Below are positions 1 through 6,460 of a stretch of 6,460 nucleotides of DNA, piece after piece (position 1 is the stretch's first letter; each line of letters opens with the position of its first letter). The notes under the pieces are model-generated. The model was not told the origin of the DNA. It was given only the letters and a program-made list of their open reading frames with translations, and ran no database searches. This DNA is from an uncultured Rhodoferax sp. (GTDB lineage Bacteria > Pseudomonadota > Gammaproteobacteria > Burkholderiales > Burkholderiaceae_C), in NCBI GenBank assembly GCA_936943465.1, contig CAKZJN010000125.1, forward strand, positions 1-6,460, written 5' to 3'. Made by a program: the position numbers and the translations under genes.

Positions 1-330
1 CGCCTGACCACCGACGTGTACCTGAGCGACCTGACCCCGGCCATGAAGCCCAGCGACGCCTACGCCCACATTGCGCTACGCAAGACCGAGCGGGTAGAGA
101 TCGACAAGCTCGAAGGCCGCATCACGGTCGGCCTGGTAACACCGTACCCGCCCGGCATTCCGCTGCTAATTCCCGGTGAAGTCTTCAACAAGAAGATCGT
201 GGACTATCTCAAGTTCGCCCGTGAGTTCAACACCCGTTGCCCCGGCTTTGAGACCGATGTGCACGGCCTGGTGGAAGAGATGGACGCCGACGGCAAGGTG
301 CATTACTTTGCCGACTGCGTGCGCGAGTAG
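1..330 (+). CDS. Orn/Lys/Arg decarboxylase, C-terminal fragment (5' end outside window)
   Basis: This is the last 109 codons of a PLP-dependent basic amino acid decarboxylase (fold type I, the AdiA/CadA/SpeC group), which makes a polyamine or diamine from arginine, lysine or ornithine in the cytoplasm. The frame is open from base 1 and ends at TAG 328-330. Visible hallmarks of the family's C-terminal domain are the PYPPGIPLLIPGE block (fragment residues 48-60) and CPGFETDVHG (80-89), which resembles the YPGFETDIHG end of lysine decarboxylase as I remember it. The PLP lysine and the substrate-pocket residues lie upstream of the window, so arginine, lysine and ornithine cannot be told apart. 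An internal GTG at 16 is not the start: the homologous domain is far longer. The gene converges with the reductase gene to its right and shares a terminator with it. Confidence 0.9.
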   Translation, partial: RLTTDVYLSDLTPAMKPSDAYAHIALRKTERVEIDKLEGRITVGLVTPYPPGIPLLIPGEVFNKKIVDYLKFAREFNTRCPGFETDVHGLVEEMDADGKVHYFADCVRE

Positions 331-348
331 GCCCGGTAGGCCCTATGA

Positions 349-375
349 AGAAGGGGCCCCTTGAGGCCCCTTTTC
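349..375. terminator. Bidirectional rho-independent terminator
   Basis: A stem AAGGGGCC (351-358) pairs with GGCCCCTT (365-372) around a six-base loop, and can extend by one A-T and one G-T pair to 349-374. The + strand follows it with TTTTCTT. On the minus strand the matching stem is followed by CTTCTTCAT, a weaker T-rich tail. It sits 18 bases after the decarboxylase stop and directly against the stop codon (378-376) of the convergent gene, so it can serve both. The hairpin is seen directly; termination is inferred. Confidence 0.8.
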
Positions 376-1695
376 TTATGCTGCGTGCAACTGGTTTAGT
401 TGCTTGGCGATGATGTCATGGTTCAGCCAAAGTACCGGGCCTGTCGGCTCCGACGATTCGTGGAACATAAGCGGACCCGTGGCTTCAATCACCAGCGCGC
501 TCAGGTGGTCGGTGATAAGCGCCTTGTTGTCCTGGTGCATCTTTTGAACTTCATCGGAGGTGCCGATGGTCAGGTCGGCCTGCGGTGCGCTGTTGGGCAT
601 GGGCCAGGCCACAAAGTTACGGAAGGGCAGCATGACTTCGTTGCGCTGGAAGTCCAGCACTTTTTGCAACACACCGTCCAGAGTCAAGCCCTCGGCCAGC
701 AGGGCCTCACAGGCCTTCCACTGCCTTTCGGCCCAGGCGCCGCCGTTTTCATGGCGCAACGCGTTCAAGAGCGGAATCAGCGGCAGTTCAACGCCAGCAA
801 AAATGTCGGAGGAGTTGGTCCGGATTTCGGGGCAGTTGTACACCGTGGCCTTGATGCCTTGGGCCCAGGCGTCTTGCGCGTGGCGCTCCAGGCGCATCTT
901 GGCCATGCCCTGGGTGTAGTTGGTGTAGGTTTGCCACACATAAGCGCCGTCAATCAGGATTTCGGTACCGTGGTAGCCGTATGCCGAGTAGCGCACCTGG
1001 CCGCCCGCGGCCTCTACGCGGGCACGAATCGCGGCGCTGCCTTCAATCAGGTGGGCAAAGGTGTTGGCCGATACCTCATCAAAGTTTTTCAGGATCAGCT
1101 TGCCCAGGTCGCTATTCAGCAGCACCTGCGATGACATAAAGCGCTCGCCGCGGCCCTTGTAAACCCGGTTGGCAATGGCCAGGAAGACCTTGGCCTTGGG
1201 AATGCCGCCGGCCATGGTGTGGGCAAAAAACACATTGCTGCCGTCCGGCACCAGGCCGTTCAGCGTGGCCATGACTTCAGCCAATGAATCCTTGAATCGC
1301 TTCACGCCGATTTCGCGGCATTTTTCAATATGCGCCCAGTCGAGCTTGTCTTCGGTCCAGCTTTTCAGGGTCAGAGCGCCAAGTAGGTCGGTCGGCGTAG
1401 GCTCACCGGCGGGGGCGTCCTGGTCAAAACCGGCCATCAACGGAATGTTGATGATCTTGCCGCCCAGGCCTTGTTCTGCGGCTGCCAGTTCTTCGTCGTT
1501 CAGGGGGCGCAGCGCGTTGTTTGCGTCGCGACGTCCTACCGTAATGCCGACGATGGTCATGCCGGCCTTACGCGCCTCGTTGACCAGGCCATTGGCATAA
1601 CCACGGCCGAATAGTTCACCAAACAACACAAACACGTCGCCCGGTCGGAAGATGTTTTTCTGGGGAAGCTGATGCAAAGGGATAGGTGTATTCAT
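376..1695 (-). CDS. Putative FabMG-type enoyl-ACP reductase
   Basis: Probable NAD(P)H-dependent enoyl-ACP reductase that would reduce trans-2-enoyl-ACP in type II fatty acid synthesis in the cytoplasm; 439 residues from ATG 1695. A Rossmann-like nucleotide loop is visible near the N-terminus (FGELFGRGYANG, glycines 26, 30, 32). FFAHTMAGG (156-164) sits where FabI has FVHSIGFA. Tyr257-x8-Lys266 (YTNYTQGMAK) has the Tyr-Lys spacing known from FabV. TVYNCPEIRTNSSDIF (284-299) parallels the cofactor-binding VRVNGISAGPIKT strand of FabI. It lacks the FabV N-terminus and is far longer than FabI, so I place it in the FabMG family, described from a triclosan-resistant soil clone (recalled). It lies 66 bases after fabI, probably in the same transcript. 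TTG 1716 and GTG 1701 are alternative in-frame starts; none of the three has a clear ribosome binding site. Otherwise it is an SDR-like oxidoreductase of unknown substrate. Confidence 0.65.
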   Translation of the reverse strand: MNTPIPLHQLPQKNIFRPGDVFVLFGELFGRGYANGLVNEARKAGMTIVGITVGRRDANNALRPLNDEELAAAEQGLGGKIINIPLMAGFDQDAPAGEPTPTDLLGALTLKSWTEDKLDWAHIEKCREIGVKRFKDSLAEVMATLNGLVPDGSNVFFAHTMAGGIPKAKVFLAIANRVYKGRGERFMSSQVLLNSDLGKLILKNFDEVSANTFAHLIEGSAAIRARVEAAGGQVRYSAYGYHGTEILIDGAYVWQTYTNYTQGMAKMRLERHAQDAWAQGIKATVYNCPEIRTNSSDIFAGVELPLIPLLNALRHENGGAWAERQWKACEALLAEGLTLDGVLQKVLDFQRNEVMLPFRNFVAWPMPNSAPQADLTIGTSDEVQKMHQDNKALITDHLSALVIEATGPLMFHESSEPTGPVLWLNHDIIAKQLNQLHAA

Positions 1696-1761
1696 ATGCA
1701 CATTATTACTTTTCAAAGGCTGGGTTTTGCTTGCGGCGCTGGCAGCCGGCCGATGGGGCCC

Positions 1762-2559
1762 TTATTCGTCGGCTACGGCACCCATGGTCTTGCTGTGGCC
1801 GCCGTCCACATAGGTCACTTCGGCGGTCACGCCGCTGGCAAGGTCGCTCAACAAAAAGGCGGCCACGTTGCCAACCTCTTCAATCGTCACATTGCGGCGC
1901 AAAGGAGCGGCCGAGGCCACGTGGTTCATCAGCTTGCCGAAATCCTTGACGCCACTGGCGGCCAGCGTCTTGATGGGACCAGCACTGATTCCATTGACGC
2001 GAACCGAGCGGCCATCCGGCAAATCGCCGACGGCCTCGGCCAGGTAGCGGACCGATGCTTCGAGCGACGCCTTGGCAAGGCCCATGGTGTTGTAGTGCGG
2101 CACGATGCGCTCGGCACCCAGGTACGACAAGGTCAGCAATGCTGCCTTGTCGCGCAGGTAGGGCAGGGCGGCCTTGGCCATGGCAGGGAAACTGTAAGCG
2201 CTGATGTCGTGGGCAATGCGGAAGTTTTCGCGGCTTAGACCGTCCAGAAAGTTACCGGCAATGGCCTCGCGCGGCGCAAAGCCGATGCTATGCACAAAAC
2301 CGTCAAACGTTGGCCAGGAGGCGGAAAGGTCTTTGAACAACGCCTCAATCTGCGCGTCGTTACTGACGTCGCACTCAAAGGTGAGCGACGAGCCAAATTC
2401 GGCGGCGAACTCGGTGATACGGTCCTTGAAGCGTTCGCCCACGTAGCTAAAGGCCAGTTCGGCACCTTGCTGGTGGCAGGCACGGGCAATGCCATAGGCA
2501 ATGGAGCGGTTGGAAAGCACTCCGGTAATCAATAACTTTTTGCCCGCTAAAAAGCCCAT
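1762..2559 (-). CDS. fabI: Enoyl-[acyl-carrier-protein] reductase (NADH) FabI
   Basis: FabI reduces trans-2-enoyl-ACP to acyl-ACP, the last step of each round of type II fatty acid elongation, in the cytoplasm. The 265-residue protein has the family's usual length and order: the cofactor motif GVLSNRSIAYGIA (13-25), CDV (63-65), FVHSIGFAP (88-96), catalytic Tyr146 and Tyr156-x6-Lys163, then SAGPIKTLAASGVKDF (192-207) and a C-terminal VDGGHS. Gly93, Met159 and Phe207 (the equivalent of E. coli Phe203), where triclosan resistance changes are known, are in the sensitive state. The loop after residue 178 reads DLPDGRS against PEG in E. coli, four residues longer. ATG 2559 is preceded by GAGGG (2567-2563), spaced about 4 bases from the start. 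It diverges from yejA and is followed by a second, unlike enoyl reductase on the same strand. Confidence 0.97.
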   Translation of the reverse strand: MGFLAGKKLLITGVLSNRSIAYGIARACHQQGAELAFSYVGERFKDRITEFAAEFGSSLTFECDVSNDAQIEALFKDLSASWPTFDGFVHSIGFAPREAIAGNFLDGLSRENFRIAHDISAYSFPAMAKAALPYLRDKAALLTLSYLGAERIVPHYNTMGLAKASLEASVRYLAEAVGDLPDGRSVRVNGISAGPIKTLAASGVKDFGKLMNHVASAAPLRRNVTIEEVGNVAAFLLSDLASGVTAEVTYVDGGHSKTMGAVADE

Positions 2560-2600
2560 ACGCCCTCAAGAAAATGCACTGTCTGGTGCAGAATTGTCGC
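2560..2600. other. Divergent fabI/yejA intergenic gap
   Basis: Only 41 bases separate the chosen fabI and yejA starts, or 14 if yejA begins at ATG 2574. A pair of sigma70 promoters does not fit here, so at least one must lie inside the opposite gene. For yejA the best match I see is TTGGAA (2510-2515), 17 bases, TAACTT (2533-2538), within the start of fabI; it matches consensus at only 4/6 and 3/6 positions. I found no convincing promoter for fabI, and no clear operator palindrome. Confidence 0.4.
2563..2567 (-). promoter_or_regulatory. fabI ribosome binding site
   Basis: GAGGG on the minus strand, with the GAGG core ending four bases before ATG 2559. It supports that start. It lies inside the short gap between the divergent fabI and yejA starts. 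Confidence 0.6.
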
Positions 2601-4397
2601 ATGCGTCTTCTGGTGTACTTGCTGTTAGGTTTCCATACGGTTACGGGGTGGGCCGCGCATGGTTACGCGCTGTGGGACGACATGAAATACGCGCCGGGCT
2701 TTGACCACTTTGCCTATGTCAACCCGCAGGCACTCAAGGGCGGCGATTTGCGGCTGGTGAGCAACCAGCGCACCTCGACCTTCGACAAGTACAACCCCTT
2801 CACCATCAAAGGATCGGCACCAGCCTACCTGAGCAGCCTGATGTTTGACAGTCTTTTGACAGGCTCCATGGACGAAACGGCTGCGGGCTATGGCTTGCTG
2901 GCAGAAGACGTTGCGGTGGCGCCCGACCGGCTGAGCGCCACCTTCCGAATCCGGCCGCAAGCCCGGTTCCACAATGGCGACCCGGTGCTGGCGCGCGATG
3001 TGAAGCACAGTTTTGACACGCTGAATGGCCCGCTGGTTTCGCCTAGCTACCGCAGCGCGCTGGAAGATGTGGCCGGGGTCGATGTGCTGGATGAGCGTAC
3101 GTTGCGCTACCGTTTCAAAAAGCCCAACCGCGAGTTGCCGCTCACCGTGGGCGGTTTGCCGGTGTTCAGCCATCGCTGGGGTGAGGAAAACGGTGTAGCC
3201 AAGCCGTTTGACAAGGTGGTGATGGATATTCCGATTGGCAGCGGCCCCTACAAGATCGGTCCGGTGGTGTTTGGGCGGGACGTGACCTATGTGCGCGACC
3301 CCAACTACTGGGCGCGTGACTTGAACGTGCGCAAGGGAACGGCCAACTTCGACCGCATCACCGTCAAGATTTACAAGGACAATACCGCGCGGCTGGAGGC
3401 CCTCAAGGCCGGCGAGTTTGATTTGATGCGCTTTTTTTCCGCCGGCGACTGGGCGCGGCGCGTGACCGGGCGCCGCTTTGACACCGGGGAACTGGCCAAA
3501 ACGGAGTTCCGCCACAGCCTGCCCACGGGATTTCAAAGCTATGTGCTCAACACCCGGCGCGACTTGCTCAAAGACGTGCGGGTGCGCGAGGCGCTGGGCC
3601 TGGCGATGGACTTTGAATGGATGAGCCGCCAGATGTTTTACGGTGCTTACCAGCGCGTGCAAGGCCTGTTTGGCAACACCGACTGCCAGGCACGTGACCT
3701 GCCCACCGCCCCAGAGTTGGCGCTGTTGGAGCCTTGGCGCAGCAAGCTGCCAGACGCTGCCCTTGGCCCGATGGCCCAGCCACCACGCACCGACGGCGAC
3801 AGCAGCCTGCGCGAGAACCTGCGCCGCGCGCAAAAGCTGCTGAAAGACGCCGGCTGGGAATACCGCGACGGAGCCCTGCGCAATGCGGCCAATCAACCGC
3901 TGGTGCTGGAGTTTCTGGACAGCAACGAGGGCAGTGCGCGCGTCGTGGCACCGTGGTCGCGCAACCTGGAGAAGATTGGCGTCAAGCTCAACTTCCGGCC
4001 GGTGGACTTCTCGCTCTACCAGCAGCGCCTGCAGAAGTTTGAATTCGATATCACCTCGCTGGCTTACGGCGGCACCAATAACCCGGGGCAGGAGTTTGCC
4101 GATCTGTTTGGCAGCAAGGCGGCAGACCAGGAAGACTCCGGCAACCACACCGGCATCAAGAGCCCGGCGGTGGACGCGCTGGTAACGGCCATGGTCAGCG
4201 CCCGTTCCAAGGCCGAGTTGTTGCCCGCCTGCCGGGCGCTGGACAGGGTGATTGCCCACAGCCATATCCTGATTCCACAGTGGTCGGCATCGACCCATCG
4301 CATGGCCTACAACACCTGGCGCCTGGCGCGCCCGGAAAGCATGCCGGCCTACTCACCCGGGGAAACCTGGGCCATTGAAACCTGGTGGGCCCGCTGA
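2601..4397 (+). CDS. yejA: Periplasmic oligopeptide-binding protein YejA (ABC importer, SBP family 5)
   Basis: This is the substrate-binding protein of a YejABEF-type importer, a family that takes up oligopeptides and, in enterobacteria, microcin C. From ATG 2601 it has 598 residues, normal for YejA. Residues 1-18 form a signal peptide (Arg2, then a hydrophobic LLVYLLLGF core, likely cleaved after GWA), so the mature protein begins near AHGYALWDD. SBP_bac_5 features follow: GLLAEDVAVAPDRLSATFRI (98-117), RFHNGDPVLARDVKHSFD (122-139), IGSGPYKI (212-219), FGRDVTYVRDPNYW (224-237), and a C-terminal IPQW (558-561) with the terminal ETWW. An upstream in-frame ATG at 2574 would add nine residues (MHCLVQNCR) and blur the signal peptide; neither start has a strong ribosome binding site. 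The stop TGA overlaps the yejB start by one base. The real substrate cannot be read from sequence. Confidence 0.93.
   Translation: MRLLVYLLLGFHTVTGWAAHGYALWDDMKYAPGFDHFAYVNPQALKGGDLRLVSNQRTSTFDKYNPFTIKGSAPAYLSSLMFDSLLTGSMDETAAGYGLLAEDVAVAPDRLSATFRIRPQARFHNGDPVLARDVKHSFDTLNGPLVSPSYRSALEDVAGVDVLDERTLRYRFKKPNRELPLTVGGLPVFSHRWGEENGVAKPFDKVVMDIPIGSGPYKIGPVVFGRDVTYVRDPNYWARDLNVRKGTANFDRITVKIYKDNTARLEALKAGEFDLMRFFSAGDWARRVTGRRFDTGELAKTEFRHSLPTGFQSYVLNTRRDLLKDVRVREALGLAMDFEWMSRQMFYGAYQRVQGLFGNTDCQARDLPTAPELALLEPWRSKLPDAALGPMAQPPRTDGDSSLRENLRRAQKLLKDAGWEYRDGALRNAANQPLVLEFLDSNEGSARVVAPWSRNLEKIGVKLNFRPVDFSLYQQRLQKFEFDITSLAYGGTNNPGQEFADLFGSKAADQEDSGNHTGIKSPAVDALVTAMVSARSKAELLPACRALDRVIAHSHILIPQWSASTHRMAYNTWRLARPESMPAYSPGETWAIETWWAR
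4384..4389 (+). promoter_or_regulatory. yejB ribosome binding site inside yejA
   Basis: GGTGGG in the last codons of yejA, seven bases before ATG 4397. It favours that start over GTG 4385, which lies within the site itself. The arrangement suggests translation of yejB depends on ribosomes finishing yejA. Confidence 0.5.
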
Positions 4398-5422
4398 TGG
4401 CAGCCTATATTGCAAAACGCCTTTTACTCATGTTGCCCACCTTGCTGGGCGTGTTGCTGTTGACCTTTGTGGTCGTGCAGTTTGTACCGGGTGGTCCGGT
4501 GGAGCAGTACCTGGCCGAGGCCAAGGCCGGCAAGGGCACCAGCGCCGAGGGCGGCCTGAGCTACCGGGGCTCGCAGGGCGTGGACCCCAAACGCATTGAG
4601 CAGGCCAAGGCGCTGTACGGCTTTGACAAACCGGCACCCGAGCGCTTCTGGCAGATGCTGACCCAGTTTGCCCGCTTTGATCTGGGTACCAGTTTTTTCC
4701 AGAACCGCGCCGTGTCGCAACTGATCTGGGAAAAGCTGCCGGTGTCGATGAGCCTGGGGCTCTGGACTTTTTTCATCAGTTATTTGGTGGCGGTGCCACT
4801 CGGCGTGGCCAAGGCGGTTCGCGCCGGTTCGCGTTTCGATTTGATCACCACGCTGCTGATTCTGGTGGGCTACGCTATCCCCGGCTTTGTGCTGGGCGTG
4901 GCGCTGCTGGTTATTTTTGGCGGGCAGTTGCAGTGGTTCCCGCTGCGGGGCCTAACCTCTAGCAACTGGGAGCAAATGGCCTGGGGCGCGCGCATTGCCG
5001 ACTATGTGTGGCACATCGCCATGCCGGTCACGGCCATGGTGCTGGGCAGCTTTGCGGTGACTGCCATGCTCACCAAAAACGCCTTTCTGGAAGAGATCCG
5101 TAAGCAGTACGTAGTGACGGCCCGCGCCAAGGGCTTGTCGGAACGGCAAGTGCTGTGGAAACATGTGATGCGCAACGCCCTGATCCCCATCGTGACCGGC
5201 TTTCCGGCGGCCTTTATCGGCGCGTTCTTTACCGGATCGCTGCTGATCGAAACCCTGTTTTCGCTCGATGGCCTGGGGCTGCTGAGCTACGAGAGCGTGA
5301 TTCGTCGCGATTACCCGGTGGTGATGGGTACGCTGTTTTTGTTTACCTTGATCGGGCTGGTCACCAAGCTGGTGTCGGACCTTTGTTACGTTTGGGTGGA
5401 TCCGCGTGTACGGTTTGAGTGA
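4397..5422 (+). CDS. yejB: Oligopeptide ABC transporter permease YejB
   Basis: Inner-membrane permease of the YejABEF importer, 341 residues, the usual length. It starts with the family's N-terminus (MAAYIAKRLLLMLPTL) and one membrane segment (about 8-30), followed by QFVPGGPVEQ and a large periplasmic stretch. Further likely membrane segments lie near 116-138, 149-175, 208-228, 262-285 and 306-328, six in all. The EAA-type loop that docks on the ATPase is visible at about 232-265 (VTARAKGLSERQVLWKHVMR, Gly246). ATG 4397 shares its A with the yejA stop (TGATG) and has GGTGGG (4384-4389) seven bases upstream, which points to translational coupling. A GTG at 4385 in the same frame would add four residues and is less likely. 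It should pair with YejE downstream. Confidence 0.95.
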   Translation: MAAYIAKRLLLMLPTLLGVLLLTFVVVQFVPGGPVEQYLAEAKAGKGTSAEGGLSYRGSQGVDPKRIEQAKALYGFDKPAPERFWQMLTQFARFDLGTSFFQNRAVSQLIWEKLPVSMSLGLWTFFISYLVAVPLGVAKAVRAGSRFDLITTLLILVGYAIPGFVLGVALLVIFGGQLQWFPLRGLTSSNWEQMAWGARIADYVWHIAMPVTAMVLGSFAVTAMLTKNAFLEEIRKQYVVTARAKGLSERQVLWKHVMRNALIPIVTGFPAAFIGAFFTGSLLIETLFSLDGLGLLSYESVIRRDYPVVMGTLFLFTLIGLVTKLVSDLCYVWVDPRVRFE

Positions 5423-5507
5423 CCCCCCTGAATCGGCCGAAGGCCGCCTTCCCCCCGGGGGGACGGCACCAGTGGACGGGCGGAGCCCGATCCACGGTGG
5501 CCCTGGT
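5423..5507. repeat. Palindromic GC-rich element at the yejB-yejE junction (REP-like)
   Basis: Three nested or adjacent palindromes fill this short region. CGGCC (5434-5438) and GGCCG (5442-5446) flank GAA. CCCCCC (5451-5456) meets GGGGGG (5457-5462) directly, and a second CCCCCC at 5423-5428 can pair with the same G run. A long imperfect hairpin pairs GTGGACGGGC (5472-5481) with GCCCGATCCAC (5485-5495), with one bulged A at 5490, and extends outward by GGCACC (5465-5470) to GGTGGCC (5496-5502) with small bulges. From memory, very similar sequence is scattered between genes in Comamonadaceae genomes; only one copy is present here, so its repetitive nature is recalled, not seen. The right boundary is uncertain. 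Confidence 0.6.
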
Positions 5508-6460
5508 TTGGGAGAGCCTTCACCGGCTGCACCCGTCGCATCGGTTTCGCCTACGCGGCGGGCTTGGTTGCGGTTTCGGCGGAATCGGTTGGGGTTTGTG
5601 AGTCTGCTTGTTTTTTGTGTGCTGGTGCTACTAAGCCTAGCCGCGGAACTGGTGTCGAATGACCGACCCCTGGTGGTGGTGTACCAAGGGCAGGCTTACT
5701 GGCCGATGGTCAAGGACTACCCGGAAACCACGTTTGGTGGGGACTTTGCAACACCGGCCGATTACCTTGACCCGTTTATCCAGAAAAAGCTGAGCGAACC
5801 TGGCAATTGGGCGATTTTTGCGCCCAACCGCTACGGTCCCAAGACGCTCAATTACTTTGCCAAGTCACCGAATCCGGCACCGCCTAGCGCAGACAATTGG
5901 CTGGGCACCGACGACCGGGGGCGCGATCTGTTGGCGCAACTGATTTACGGGTTCCGGGTGAGCGTGCTGTTCGCGCTGGCGCTAACCTTTACCGGCGTGG
6001 TGCTGGGCGTGATTGCTGGAGCGATTCAGGGTTTTTTTGGTGGCAAAACCGACCTGGTGTTTCAGCGATTTATCGAAATCTGGGGCTCCATGCCCGAACT
6101 CTACCTGCTGATAATTTTCAGCGCGGTGTTTGCGCCTAGCGTCGCTTTGCTGCTGGTGTTGCTGAGCTTGTTTGGCTGGATGGGGCTGTCCGACTATGTG
6201 CGGGCCGAGTTTTTGCGTAACCGGCAAATGGATTACGTGCGGGCAGCGCGGGCGCTGGGTGTGTCCGACTGGAAAATCATCGTGCGCCATGTGCTGCCCA
6301 ATAGCCTGACGCCCGTGGTGACGTTCTTGCCCTTTCGCATGAGCGGCTCCATTTTGGCGCTGACCTCGCTCGACTTTCTGGGCCTGGGCGTGCCGCCCGG
6401 AACACCGTCTTTGGGCGAATTGCTGTCGCAAGGCAAGAACAACATTGATGCGTGGTGGAT
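5508..6460 (+). CDS. yejE: Oligopeptide ABC transporter permease YejE (3' end outside window)
   Basis: Second permease of the YejABEF importer. The frame runs off the window after 317 codons counted from TTG 5508, with roughly 30-40 expected to remain. Family features in order: the cytoplasmic SPTRRAWLRFRRNRLGF (14-30), first membrane segment (about 31-48), ELVSNDRPLVV, TTFGGDF (74-80), DNWLGTDDRGRDLLAQLIYG (129-148), further membrane segments near 152-172, 196-224 and 268-288, the EAA loop YVRAARALGVSDWKIIVRH (243-261) with LPNS, and TSLDFLGLGVPPGTPSLGELL (286-306). No in-frame ATG precedes the first membrane segment. TTG 5508 gives an N-terminus closest to E. coli YejE and has GGTGG seven bases upstream. 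GTG 5472 and TTG 5415 (overlapping the yejB stop) are also in frame and would read the palindromic element as protein. Product is certain; start is not. Confidence 0.9.
   Translation, partial: MGEPSPAAPVASVSPTRRAWLRFRRNRLGFVSLLVFCVLVLLSLAAELVSNDRPLVVVYQGQAYWPMVKDYPETTFGGDFATPADYLDPFIQKKLSEPGNWAIFAPNRYGPKTLNYFAKSPNPAPPSADNWLGTDDRGRDLLAQLIYGFRVSVLFALALTFTGVVLGVIAGAIQGFFGGKTDLVFQRFIEIWGSMPELYLLIIFSAVFAPSVALLLVLLSLFGWMGLSDYVRAEFLRNRQMDYVRAARALGVSDWKIIVRHVLPNSLTPVVTFLPFRMSGSILALTSLDFLGLGVPPGTPSLGELLSQGKNNIDAWW

Noticed and set aside
400..1134. Plus-strand open frame (244 codons) opposite the second reductase gene
   Set aside because: Antisense to a well-supported protein with Rossmann and Tyr-Lys motifs. 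Its own translation has low-complexity, unrecognisable content.
376..1695. Classical FabV
   Set aside because: The Tyr-x8-Lys spacing fits FabV, but the conserved FabV N-terminal block is absent and the rest differs clearly, so the FabMG-type assignment was preferred.
1672..2238. Plus-strand open frame (188 codons) opposite fabI
   Set aside because: Shadow of fabI, whose catalytic residues are all intact on the other strand.
2625..4298. Long minus-strand open frame (557 codons) opposite yejA
   Set aside because: It lies wholly antisense to a clear YejA sequence. Its translation shows no family motif and is rich in His, Gln and Arg, as expected for a shadow frame in GC-rich coding DNA.
5419..5601. 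Small plus-strand open frame (60 codons) beginning GTG at the yejB stop
   Set aside because: It reads the palindromic element and the yejE N-terminus in the wrong frame. It gives a Gly/Arg/His-rich translation without a motif.
1..6460. CRISPR array, tRNA, rRNA, insertion sequence or phage attachment site
   Set aside because: I saw no spaced direct repeats, cloverleaf, transposase-like protein or terminal inverted repeats. The only repeat-like structure is the element at 5423-5507.

Overview
The window is GC-rich proteobacterial chromosome. The protein sequences, the non-ATG starts and a GC-rich palindromic repeat suggest a betaproteobacterium of the order Burkholderiales, most likely Comamonadaceae (Rhodoferax-like). 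That placement is from memory of family sequences, not from a search. Both ends of the window cut through genes, and no stretch longer than about 100 bases lacks a gene.

Left part (1-375): the 3' end of a PLP-dependent Orn/Lys/Arg decarboxylase on the + strand, followed by a GC hairpin with T runs on both sides. The hairpin probably terminates transcription for both this gene and the convergent gene to its right.

Middle (376-2559, minus strand): two genes that probably form one unit. The first, fabI, encodes a textbook enoyl-ACP reductase with Tyr146, Tyr156 and Lys163 in place. The second, 66 bases downstream, encodes a protein of about 439 residues that is not FabI. It has a Rossmann-like N-terminus and a Tyr-x8-Lys motif with the spacing known from FabV. 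I assign it to the FabMG-type enoyl reductases, a family linked to triclosan tolerance. The organism would then carry two unlike enzymes for the last reductive step of fatty acid elongation, side by side.

Right part (2601-6460, + strand, divergent from fabI): yejA, yejB and the first about 320 codons of yejE. These encode the periplasmic binding protein and two permeases of an oligopeptide ABC importer of the YejABEF type; yejF (ATPase) would be expected just beyond the window. yejA and yejB overlap by one base. The yejB-yejE junction is unusual: a palindrome-rich, repeat-like element of about 80-100 bases lies there, yejE has no ATG start, and the reading frame is open right through the element.

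Nothing here looks like a new defence system or mobile island. The two points most worth a second look are the tandem enoyl reductases and the repeat at the start of yejE.
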